Below are positions 52,731-59,997 of a stretch of 64,000 nt of DNA, one piece after another. The notes beneath the pieces were generated by a model. It ran no database searches. It was not told where the DNA came from and saw only the letters and a list, made by a program, of their open reading frames with translations. Origin of the DNA: Sphingobacteriales bacterium 50-39 (GTDB lineage Bacteria; Bacteroidota; Bacteroidia; Chitinophagales; Chitinophagaceae); contig MKTZ01000010.1 in NCBI GenBank assembly GCA_001898505.1, forward strand, positions 290,741-354,740, in the 5' to 3' direction. Both the position numbers and the translations under genes were made by a program. The first letter of the stretch is position 1; every line of letters begins with the position of its first letter.

Positions 52731-53855
52731 ATGCATTTTTTCTATAAGATTGCTATTGCTTTTTTACTGGCCTATATATTGACGATCGTTTTTCATCAGC
52801 CGCAATGGGCGGGCTGGTGCCTCATGCTCTGTCTGGCCTCTGTGGGGCTGGGCTTCCGTCAGACAAGCTTCTTGCGAGGCTTCTCCTTTACCATGACGAT
52901 CCTGGCTGTAGTGAGCCTGGCGTTGTATTATCCGCAATATTTTGTAAGTATCGGCGGGTTCAAATTATCCCGGCTCATAGTCCCTTTGTTGCAGGTGATC
53001 ATGTTTGGTATGGGGACGGAGCTGAGCCTAAAAGATTTTGCGGCGGTGCTGCGTATGCCCAAGGGAGTGATCGTCGGGGTCATCTGTCATTATACCATCA
53101 TGCCGCTCGTAGGATTCGCGCTGGCAAGGGCTTTTAATTTTCCTCCGGAAATAGCGGCCGGTATACTCCTCGTGGGCTGCTGCCCGAGCGGACTGGCGAG
53201 TAATGTGATGTCTTTTCTCGCGAGGGCAAATCTTGCATTGTCGGTGTCTGTCACCACAGTGTCTACTCTGCTGGCTCCTTTTCTAACGCCGTTGATGATG
53301 CGTCTGCTGGCGGGTGAGTTCATCGAGATCCATTGGCAGGCGATGGTGTGGGACATAACGAAGATGGTGATCTTCCCTGTTATTGCGGGATTGGTATTCC
53401 ACTACCTGGTAAGAGGAAAGTTCAAGTGGCTGGACAAGGCCATGCCGCTGATCTCGATGGGGGGTATTGCCCTGATCATCGTCGTGATAACGGCAGCGGG
53501 AAGAGAAAGTCTTTTGCGGGTTGGGGGATTGCTGGTGCTGGCCACTTTTCTGCATAATGTGGCGGGATATTTCCTGGGGTACTGGTCGAGCCGATTGTTG
53601 GGATTCAAGGAGAGGGACTGCCGCACGATTGCCCTGGAAGTAGGCATGCAGAATGCCGGGCTTGCATCCGGGCTGGCACTGACTATGAATAAATTAGCTA
53701 CTGTAGGCCTGGCGCCGGCTGTCTTCGGTCCTTTGATGAATACAACGGGGTCTTCCCTGGCCAGCTGGTGGCACAACAGGATACCCGATGAAGTGCAGGA
53801 AGGTGGAGTAGAAGGGCAGGGCATGGAAGGTGACCTGCCCCGGGCCTTAAAATAA
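52731..53855 (+). CDS. Bile acid:sodium symporter (BASS/SBF) family transporter
   Basis: The 374-residue membrane protein has about ten helices. The family motifs GCCPSGLASNVMSFLARAN (sodium and substrate site) and RTIALEVGMQNAGLASGLAL (crossover helix) are clear. BASS proteins move organic anions with sodium: bile acids, pyruvate and pantoate in different members. The substrate here is unknown, but the gene lies ten bases after the exported RraA-family gene and probably is co-transcribed, so a small carboxylate is a reasonable guess. Its last nine bases overlap the convergent DinB-like gene. Confidence 0.9.
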   Translation: MHFFYKIAIAFLLAYILTIVFHQPQWAGWCLMLCLASVGLGFRQTSFLRGFSFTMTILAVVSLALYYPQYFVSIGGFKLSRLIVPLLQVIMFGMGTELSLKDFAAVLRMPKGVIVGVICHYTIMPLVGFALARAFNFPPEIAAGILLVGCCPSGLASNVMSFLARANLALSVSVTTVSTLLAPFLTPLMMRLLAGEFIEIHWQAMVWDITKMVIFPVIAGLVFHYLVRGKFKWLDKAMPLISMGGIALIIVVITAAGRESLLRVGGLLVLATFLHNVAGYFLGYWSSRLLGFKERDCRTIALEVGMQNAGLASGLALTMNKLATVGLAPAVFGPLMNTTGSSLASWWHNRIPDEVQEGGVEGQGMEGDLPRALK

Positions 53856-54383
53856 TCTTTCGTTCGGAGGTCTGATGCCCTGCAGACGGATATAGATCGT
53901 GGTTTGTCCCCTGTGGTGAGCCTGGTGTTCGAGGGCTTTTAACAGGAGGGCAAAACGGGAGGCTTGACGGCCACCAGGGCCGCTTACCATTTCACCCAGC
54001 TTGGAGTCATCCAGGTCTTTGACGGCCTTGATGGCATAGTCGTAGCTGGTGTTGACAAAATATACCACGGAATCTTTGGTCTGTGCGGAGGCCCTTCCTT
54101 CCAGTCCTCTTGCGTCAAAGGGAGGTTTTGCGCCTGTGGCCAGGTTCATCAGAAAGGCATTGGCGGATGCCAGATGGAGCATCTGCTGAGCGAAGCTGCG
54201 GATACTGTCTACTGCCTTGAAGGAATATTTGTCGGCAGGCATGGTGTTCAGATACTCCTGTGTGTAAGCCTTTGATCTTTCCCAATCTTTGACGAATTGG
54301 TTCTTGATGTCTTCGCCGGTGAGAGACTGCGCGGAGAGACCTGCCGGCAGAGCTACGAGCAGGAAGATGACGAGCTTTTTCAT
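53847..54383 (-). CDS. Exported DinB-like protein
   Basis: A 178-residue protein with an N-terminal signal peptide (LVIFLLVALPAGLSAQS). It is followed by a DinB four-helix bundle: FAQQMLHLASANAFLM and LLLKALEHQAHHRGQTTIYI. The histidines H in QMLHL and H in EHQAHH supply the metal triad. Cytoplasmic DinB-superfamily members include bacillithiol transferases; this one appears to be periplasmic, so that assignment is not transferable. The gene begins just after the lpd terminator and overlaps the transporter gene end by nine bases. Its function is unassigned. Confidence 0.82.
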   Translation of the reverse strand: MKKLVIFLLVALPAGLSAQSLTGEDIKNQFVKDWERSKAYTQEYLNTMPADKYSFKAVDSIRSFAQQMLHLASANAFLMNLATGAKPPFDARGLEGRASAQTKDSVVYFVNTSYDYAIKAVKDLDDSKLGEMVSGPGGRQASRFALLLKALEHQAHHRGQTTIYIRLQGIRPPNERLF

Positions 54384-54411
54384 GGCTGGTGGTTTTATAG
54401 GGGAAAGGTAT

Positions 54412-54441
54412 AAAAAAAGGGCGCTATCCGCGCCCCTTTTT
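54412..54441 (-). terminator. Rho-independent terminator after lpd
   Basis: On the minus strand GGGCGC pairs with GCGCCC across a GGATA loop (54435-54419) and is followed by seven T (54418-54412). It lies directly downstream of the lpd stop and just upstream of the DinB-like start. Confidence 0.75.
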
Positions 54442-54447
54442 AAATTC

Positions 54448-55851
54448 TTAGAGGTGTATCGCCTCCCCGTAGGCCACTTCGATGGCGTCTTTGACGCTCT
54501 CGCTGATGGTGGGGTGGGGGTGGATACTGTTCAGCACTTCGTGATAGGTTGTCTCCAGCTTGCGACCGAGGACGGTCTCCATGAGGGTTTCCGTCACGTT
54601 GTACCCGATCATATGGGTGCCGAGCCACTCGCCATACTTGGCATCGAAGACTACTTTTACAAAGCCTTCGTTGTGGCCAGCGCCGGTGGCCTTACCGGAA
54701 GCGCTCAGGGGGAACTTGCCCACCTTGACCTCATAGCCGGCGTCACGGGCCTGCTTTTCTGTATAGCCTACAGAAGCGATCTCGGGAGTACAGTAGGTAC
54801 ATCCGGGAACATTGTTGTAATCCAATGGCTCCGGCTGGTGGTTGTATTTCTTTTCGTTGTAGGCGATGTTCTCGACGCAGATGATACCTTCTTTGGAGGA
54901 TACGTGCGCCAGCGCCTGTCCGGGGACGCAGTCGCCGATGGCGTATACGCCGGGTATGTTGGTCTGATAGTATTTGTCTACGCTGATCCTGCCTTTATCT
55001 GTCTTAACGCCCAGGGTTTCCAGGCCAATGTTCTCGATATTAGCGGTGATGCCTACGGCGCTGAGGACGATGTCGGCTTCCAGTGTAACTTCACCCGTGG
55101 GGGTCTTGATCTTTGCCTTTACTCCATTGCCGCTTGTGTCTACACCCGTCACCTCACTGTTGGTAAGGACCTCGATGCCATATTTCTTATAGATCTTCTC
55201 CAGCTCCTTGGAGATCTCTTCATCTTCGACGGGAACGATACGGGGAAGGAACTCTACGATAGTGACCTTGGTGCCGAGGCTATAATAGAAGTAAGCAAAC
55301 TCGACGCCGATGGCGCCGCTACCTACTACGATGATGCTTTTGGGCTGTTCGGGAAGTGTCATTGCCTCGCGGTAGCCGATGACCTTTTTGCCGTCCTGTT
55401 TCAGGTTGGGTAATTCACGGCTGCGTGCGCCCGTGGCGACGATGATATGTTTGCCTTCCACGAGCTGCGTTTTGCCATCAGCTCCTGTCACTTCTATCTG
55501 TCCCTTTGCTTTTAATTTGCCAACTCCCATGATAACGTCGATCTTATTCTTCTTCATGAGGAATTGAACGCCTCTGCTCATTTTGTCGGAGACACCGCGG
55601 CTGCGTTTGATCACTGCAGGGAAGTCGGGTGTGCCGGTGGCGTTGATGCCGAAATCTTTTGAATGCAGGATATCCTGGTAGACCTGGGCGCTCTTGAGCA
55701 ATGCTTTGGTAGGGATACATCCCCAATTCAAGCAAACGCCTCCCAGATTTTCTTTTTCTATGACTGCTGTCTTAAAGCCTAGCTGTGCAGCGCGGATCGC
55801 GGCTACATACCCGCCAGTACCGCTGCCAAGGACGACTACATCGTATGCCAT
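54448..55851 (-). CDS. lpdA: Dihydrolipoyl dehydrogenase
   Basis: The protein is about 467 residues from MAYDVVVLGSGTGGYVAAIR. A more upstream start would add 13 unrelated residues. FAD motif GSGTGGYVAA, redox-active disulfide GGVCLNWGCIPTK (C40/C45), NAD-binding IIVVGSGAIGVEFAYFY and the C-terminal catalytic TYHEVLNSIHPHPTISE are all present. It reoxidises lipoamide in pyruvate and 2-oxoglutarate dehydrogenase and in glycine cleavage. No other complex subunit is nearby, so it is a stand-alone copy. Confidence 0.96.
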   Translation of the reverse strand: MAYDVVVLGSGTGGYVAAIRAAQLGFKTAVIEKENLGGVCLNWGCIPTKALLKSAQVYQDILHSKDFGINATGTPDFPAVIKRSRGVSDKMSRGVQFLMKKNKIDVIMGVGKLKAKGQIEVTGADGKTQLVEGKHIIVATGARSRELPNLKQDGKKVIGYREAMTLPEQPKSIIVVGSGAIGVEFAYFYYSLGTKVTIVEFLPRIVPVEDEEISKELEKIYKKYGIEVLTNSEVTGVDTSGNGVKAKIKTPTGEVTLEADIVLSAVGITANIENIGLETLGVKTDKGRISVDKYYQTNIPGVYAIGDCVPGQALAHVSSKEGIICVENIAYNEKKYNHQPEPLDYNNVPGCTYCTPEIASVGYTEKQARDAGYEVKVGKFPLSASGKATGAGHNEGFVKVVFDAKYGEWLGTHMIGYNVTETLMETVLGRKLETTYHEVLNSIHPHPTISESVKDAIEVAYGEAIHL

Positions 55852-55880
55852 GTATGACCTGATTTTTTGGATTAAAGAAC

Positions 55881-55910
55881 TTCCCGTCAACCCTGCGGGT
55901 TGCCGGGGAA
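55881..55910 (-). promoter_or_regulatory. Nested palindrome in the lpd leader
   Basis: AACCC-TGC-GGGTT (55889-55901) is flanked by an outer TTCCC / GGGGAA pair (55881-55885 / 55905-55910). It lies between the candidate promoter and the lpd start, so it would form a hairpin in the 5' leader. Confidence 0.35.
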
Positions 55911-55918
55911 ACGATTTG

Positions 55919-55950
55919 CGAAGCTACTTCACGGCGGGCACATAGCCAAA
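55919..55950 (-). promoter_or_regulatory. Candidate promoter for lpd
   Basis: On the minus strand TTTG (55950-55947), 20 bases, then TAGCTTCG (55926-55919) matches TAnnTTTG with one change. Confidence 0.45.
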
Positions 55951-55963
55951 ACGCAAAAAACGG

Positions 55964-55971
55964 TACTTTTG
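55964..55971 (+). promoter_or_regulatory. Candidate -7 promoter element for bshB1
   Basis: TACTTTTG fits the TAnnTTTG consensus and ends 16 bases before the bshB1 start codon. No convincing TTTG was seen at -33. Confidence 0.45.
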
Positions 55972-55987
55972 TGCAAAATTTTTTTAA

Positions 55988-56725
55988 ATGAAGCTGGATA
56001 TTCTGGCCATAGCCGTGCACCCGGATGACGTGGAATTAGGGTGTTCGGGAGCCCTGCTGATGGAAAAAAAGAATGGAAAAAGGACGGGTGTGGTGGACCT
56101 CACCCGGGGCGAACTGGGAACGAGAGGCACTGCTGAATTACGGCTCGAAGAAGCGGCCAGATCGGCTGAGATCTTGCAGCTGGATGTCCGGGAGAATTTA
56201 GGCATGGCCGATGGTTTTTTCCGGAATGACGAAGAGCATCAGCGGCAACTGATCCGTGTGATCCGGAGATACCGACCGGAGATCGTCCTTGCCAATTCCC
56301 TTACGGATCGTCATCCTGACCATGGCAGGGCGGGGCATCTGATATCGGATGCCTGTTTTTTGAGCGGTCTGCGAAAGATCGAGACCGTGGACAACGACGG
56401 TCTGGCCCAGATGCACTGGCGGCCGAAGTATATCTTCCATTATATCCAGGACCGCTATGCCAATCCCTCCTTTGTCTACGATGTAACCCCTGTATTCGAT
56501 CAGAAACTGGAGTCCATTAAGGCCTATTCGTCCCAGTTCTTCTCCTCTCAATATGGCAAGGAAGAGCCTCAGACGTATATTTCCACGCCCGGGTTCCTGA
56601 ATGCGGTCATAGGCCGGCACCAGATGTTCGGGAAGATGATCGGAACTGCCTATGCCGAAGGGTTTATCACCGAGAAAATGGTCGGAGTGCGGGATTTTGA
56701 CGCTTTTATCCAGATGGATACCTGA
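55988..56725 (+). CDS. bshB1: Bacillithiol biosynthesis deacetylase BshB1
   Basis: A 245-residue protein with the LmbE-like metal site AVHPDDVELG (H11, D13, D14) and the family motif DRHPDHGRAG. DLTRGELGTRGT near the start and YSSQF in the second half are typical of the BshB1 subgroup. It removes the acetyl group from GlcNAc-malate, the second step in bacillithiol synthesis. BshA and BshC are not in this window. The gene stands alone between the divergent lpd and the desaturase. Confidence 0.92.
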   Translation: MKLDILAIAVHPDDVELGCSGALLMEKKNGKRTGVVDLTRGELGTRGTAELRLEEAARSAEILQLDVRENLGMADGFFRNDEEHQRQLIRVIRRYRPEIVLANSLTDRHPDHGRAGHLISDACFLSGLRKIETVDNDGLAQMHWRPKYIFHYIQDRYANPSFVYDVTPVFDQKLESIKAYSSQFFSSQYGKEEPQTYISTPGFLNAVIGRHQMFGKMIGTAYAEGFITEKMVGVRDFDAFIQMDT

Positions 56726-56783
56726 GGATAATACCGGTGTATTAATTGTAGCTCCTTTAACAATTATTACACTTTGAAAGCGT

Positions 56784-56791
56784 TACCTTTG
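56784..56791 (+). promoter_or_regulatory. Candidate -7 promoter element for the desaturase
   Basis: TACCTTTG fits TAnnTTTG and lies 32 bases before the desaturase start. A TTTA about 24 bases upstream is only a weak -33 match. Confidence 0.45.
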
Positions 56792-56823
56792 CAAGCAATT
56801 ATTCATACTTAACCGAGCTATAA

Positions 56824-57891
56824 ATGTCGTTACCCAAGTTTGCCAGTTCTTCCCAATCTTTCCATACTGAACTGAAGAGAAGAATAAGCGCCTATTTTGA
56901 GGAAGTGGGAACATCCCAAACAGGTAATTACAACCTTTTTATCAAGGCTGTCATTCTGATGGCAAGCTTTGTGTTCGTCTATATTCATCTGGTGTTCTTT
57001 ACTCCGAATGCTTTTTGGGCCATTGTAGAGAGTGTGTTGCTGGGTGGGCTGGTGGCTGCCATCGGATTCAATGTGATGCATGACGGAGCGCATGGCAGCT
57101 TTTCGAAGTACAAATGGGTGAACAGCCTGGCGGCTTTTTCGCTGAATATCCTTGGCGGCAACAGCTTTATGTGGAATATGAAGCACAATGTGGTCCATCA
57201 TGCGTATACCAATGTGGACGGAATTGACGACGACATCGATATCCAGCCCTGGATGCGGATGAGCGAAACACAGAAGAAATACCGTCTTCACAGGTACCAG
57301 CACCTTTATTTCTGGTTTTTTTACTGCATCCTTTACATCTTTTGGATATTCCTGTTGGACTATCAAAAATATTTTAAGAGCAAGGTAGGCGCCATGCCCC
57401 TGAAAAAAATGAGTCTTACGGACCATTTCGTGTTTTGGGGTTTCAAGCTTTTCCATGCATTCCTCTTTATCGGGCTGCCTATCTATAAGGTCGGTTTCGA
57501 GAACTGGCTGATCAGCTTTATCATCTTTACCTGTGTGGCGGGTTTTGTGCTAAGCATGGTATTCCAGCTGGCGCATACGGTAGAACATACCGCATTCCCC
57601 GTGGCAAATGTGGAAACGGGCAAGCTGGAGGACGAATGGGCGATCCATCAGATCAAAACCACAGCCAACTTTGCTACCAACAACCCGGTCGTTTCCTGGT
57701 TGGTAGGGGGGCTTAATTTCCAGATCGAGCATCATCTTTTCCCTAAGATATCACATGTCCATTACCCGGCCATCAGCAAGATCATTCGTCAGGCCTGCCA
57801 GGAATACGGGCTGGTATATATCGAGTACCCCCGGGTGCGGTATGCTGTGGCCAGCCATGTAGCCTTTTTGAAAGAAATGGGTAGGAAATAG
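56824..57891 (+). CDS. Acyl-lipid/acyl-CoA fatty acid desaturase
   Basis: The 355-residue membrane di-iron enzyme has three histidine boxes: HDGAH (86-90), HNVVHH (121-126) and QIEHH (300-304). The glutamine replacing the first histidine in the third box is typical of front-end desaturases such as the linoleoyl-CoA desaturase group. No cytochrome b5 domain is fused, so a separate electron donor is needed. It introduces a double bond into fatty acyl chains in the membrane. Its position preference cannot be told. The agmatine operon starts 28 bases later from its own promoter. Confidence 0.9.
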   Translation: MSLPKFASSSQSFHTELKRRISAYFEEVGTSQTGNYNLFIKAVILMASFVFVYIHLVFFTPNAFWAIVESVLLGGLVAAIGFNVMHDGAHGSFSKYKWVNSLAAFSLNILGGNSFMWNMKHNVVHHAYTNVDGIDDDIDIQPWMRMSETQKKYRLHRYQHLYFWFFYCILYIFWIFLLDYQKYFKSKVGAMPLKKMSLTDHFVFWGFKLFHAFLFIGLPIYKVGFENWLISFIIFTCVAGFVLSMVFQLAHTVEHTAFPVANVETGKLEDEWAIHQIKTTANFATNNPVVSWLVGGLNFQIEHHLFPKISHVHYPAISKIIRQACQEYGLVYIEYPRVRYAVASHVAFLKEMGRK

Positions 57892-57899
57892 TACATTTG
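57867..57899 (+). promoter_or_regulatory. Bacteroidota-type promoter for aguB-aguA
   Basis: TTTG (57867-57870), 21 bases, then TACATTTG (57892-57899) is a close match to the Bacteroidota consensus. It lies at the very end of the desaturase gene, 20 bases before the aguB start codon. Confidence 0.65.
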
Positions 57900-57919
57900 C
57901 ACCTTATTTTTTTAAGCAT

Positions 57920-58795
57920 ATGACTAAGGTTAAAATAGGCCTGGTCCAGATGAGCTGTACTTCCGACAAGGAGGCTAATCTGCAGAAGGCTATGAAGGAG
58001 GTCAGGTCTGCGGCTGCCAAGGGAGCTCAGATCGTTTGCCTTCAGGAATTATTTACTTCCCTCTATTTCTGTGATGTGGAGGATTACGAGAACTTCAAGC
58101 TGGCGGAAGCCATACCAGGTGCTTCCACGGATGCGCTGGGCAAACTGGCGGCCGAGCTGAAGGTAGTGGTCATCGCCTCTTTGTTCGAGAAGAGAGCGCA
58201 GGGTATCTATCACAATACTACAGCCGTACTGGACGCCGACGGGACCTACCTGGGCAAGTACCGGAAAATGCACATCCCTGATGATCCCGCCTATTACGAA
58301 AAATTCTATTTTACTCCCGGCGACCTGGGTTATAAGATATTCAAGACAAAATATGCCAGCATCGGCGTACTCATCTGTTGGGACCAGTGGTATCCTGAAG
58401 CGGCCCGTATAACGGCGCTGATGGGTGCGGAGATACTCTTTTATCCGACTGCTATCGGCTGGGCCACCACCCAGGACGAAGCTACCAATACCGAGCAATA
58501 CAATGCCTGGCAGACCATACAGCGCAGTCATGCCGTCGCCAATGGAGTGCATGTGGTCAGTGTCAACAGGGTCGGGCTCGAGCAGAATGGCGCGATGAAG
58601 TTTTGGGGAGGTTCGTTCGTTGCGAATCCTTTTGGCGCCGTACTGCACCAGGCTTCCCACGACAAGGAAGAAACCTTTATCGTGGAGGTGGATACGGCAG
58701 CTACCGATCGTTACCGCACGCACTGGCCTTTTTTGCGTGACAGAAGGATCGACTCTTATCAGCCTATCACCAAAAGATATATCGACCAGGACTAA
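57920..58795 (+). CDS. aguB: N-carbamoylputrescine amidase
   Basis: A 291-residue carbon-nitrogen hydrolase with the Glu-Lys-Cys triad visible: E43 in LQELF, the lysine of GKYRKMHIPDD and C153 in LICWDQWYPEAAR. The HIPDDPAYYEKFYF segment is characteristic of N-carbamoylputrescine amidases. It releases putrescine, CO2 and ammonia from N-carbamoylputrescine. The agmatine deiminase gene follows two bases after the stop, which confirms the pathway. Confidence 0.95.
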   Translation: MTKVKIGLVQMSCTSDKEANLQKAMKEVRSAAAKGAQIVCLQELFTSLYFCDVEDYENFKLAEAIPGASTDALGKLAAELKVVVIASLFEKRAQGIYHNTTAVLDADGTYLGKYRKMHIPDDPAYYEKFYFTPGDLGYKIFKTKYASIGVLICWDQWYPEAARITALMGAEILFYPTAIGWATTQDEATNTEQYNAWQTIQRSHAVANGVHVVSVNRVGLEQNGAMKFWGGSFVANPFGAVLHQASHDKEETFIVEVDTAATDRYRTHWPFLRDRRIDSYQPITKRYIDQD

Positions 58796-58797
58796 GC

Positions 58798-59847
58798 ATG
58801 ACTATGAGCACCACGCCCAAGGCATCCGGCTATTATTTTCCCGCAGAGTTCCATCCGCATGTGGCAACCTGGCTCTCCTGGCCGCATAAGGAGGCTTCCT
58901 GGCCGGGCAAGATCCATACTATCTATCCATATTACAGCCAGTTCATAAAAGAGCTGACTAAAGGCGAACAAGTCTGTATCAATGTGCGGGATGAGGCCAT
59001 GAAGGCCTTTGCCGTAGATTGTTTGGGTCTGGAGGGAGTGGACATGAGCCGGGTGCGCTTCTTTTTTCATCCTACCAACGACGCGTGGTGCAGGGATCAT
59101 GGTCCTGCTTTTCTTATCAATCCCCAGGCTGCGCAGAAAAAGGTTATCGTGGACTGGAACTATAACGCATGGGGCAATAAATATCCGCCTTTCGATCTGG
59201 ATGATGTCATACCGACCCTGATAGGAAAAGAGCTGAATCTGCCCGTATATCATCCGGGTATTATTATGGAGGGCGGTTCCGTGGATTTTAACGGAAAGGG
59301 CACTGTGATCACCTCTATCTGCTGTCTGCTGAATGACAACCGCAATCCTCATCTTTCGCAGTCGGAGATCGAGACCTACCTGGTAAATTATTATGGAGTG
59401 GATCAGGTATTATGGGTAAAGGAAGGGATCGTAGGAGATGATACGGATGGGCATATAGATGATACGGTCCGGTTTGTCAACGAAGATACGGTCATCACCG
59501 TGATAGAAGAGGACAGGCAGGATGAGAATTATACGCTGTTGCAGGATAATCTGGCTGATCTGAAAAAGATGCGCCTTCTCAACGGCAAACAGATGAATAT
59601 TGTGGAACTCCCTATGCCTGAGGAGGTTATCTATGAAGACCAGCGGCTGCCGGCCTCTTATGCCAATTTTTATATTGCCAACAACGCGGTAATCGTCCCC
59701 ACTTTCCGATGCTCCAGGGATGAGAAGGCATTGCAGATCATCCAGGACTGTTTCCCCGACAGAAGGGTGGTTGGTATCGACTCGACAGAGATCATATGGG
59801 GACTGGGCAGCTTCCATTGCCTGAGTCAGCAGGAGCCGGCTGTTTAA
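58798..59847 (+). CDS. aguA: Agmatine deiminase
   Basis: The 349-residue protein matches the guanidino-group-modifying fold: TWLSWPHKEASWPGK near the N-terminus, DAWCRDHGPAFL, GGSVDFNGKGTV, DDTDGHIDDTVRF and the catalytic cysteine C341 in SFHCLSQQEP. It converts agmatine to N-carbamoylputrescine, the substrate of the upstream amidase. Two in-frame ATGs (58798 and 58804) are close together and either could serve as start. Confidence 0.95.
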   Translation: MTMSTTPKASGYYFPAEFHPHVATWLSWPHKEASWPGKIHTIYPYYSQFIKELTKGEQVCINVRDEAMKAFAVDCLGLEGVDMSRVRFFFHPTNDAWCRDHGPAFLINPQAAQKKVIVDWNYNAWGNKYPPFDLDDVIPTLIGKELNLPVYHPGIIMEGGSVDFNGKGTVITSICCLLNDNRNPHLSQSEIETYLVNYYGVDQVLWVKEGIVGDDTDGHIDDTVRFVNEDTVITVIEEDRQDENYTLLQDNLADLKKMRLLNGKQMNIVELPMPEEVIYEDQRLPASYANFYIANNAVIVPTFRCSRDEKALQIIQDCFPDRRVVGIDSTEIIWGLGSFHCLSQQEPAV

Positions 59848-59953
59848 TCTTTTTATCGAGAAATCTACTAATTAAGACTTTTTTTTGTCCCCAAACCACG
59901 GTTTTATTTATAAAAAATTCGTTTTCTAGCGATTTTTTTCAAAAATTTGTAGT

Positions 59954-59967
59954 GTCCTGACTAGGAC
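59954..59967 (+). promoter_or_regulatory. Short palindrome upstream of the repeat adhesin gene
   Basis: GTCCT-GACT-AGGAC forms a five-pair inverted repeat 30 bases before the start codon. It could be an operator or a leader hairpin. No clear promoter pair was found around it. Confidence 0.3.
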
Positions 59968-59997
59968 CATAATCCATACCTAAGAAAACAAGACCCT

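Noticed and set aside
57920..59847. Generic nitrilase plus peptidyl-arginine deiminase annotation
   Set aside because: The gene pairing and the specific motifs point to the agmatine pathway, so the general labels were replaced.
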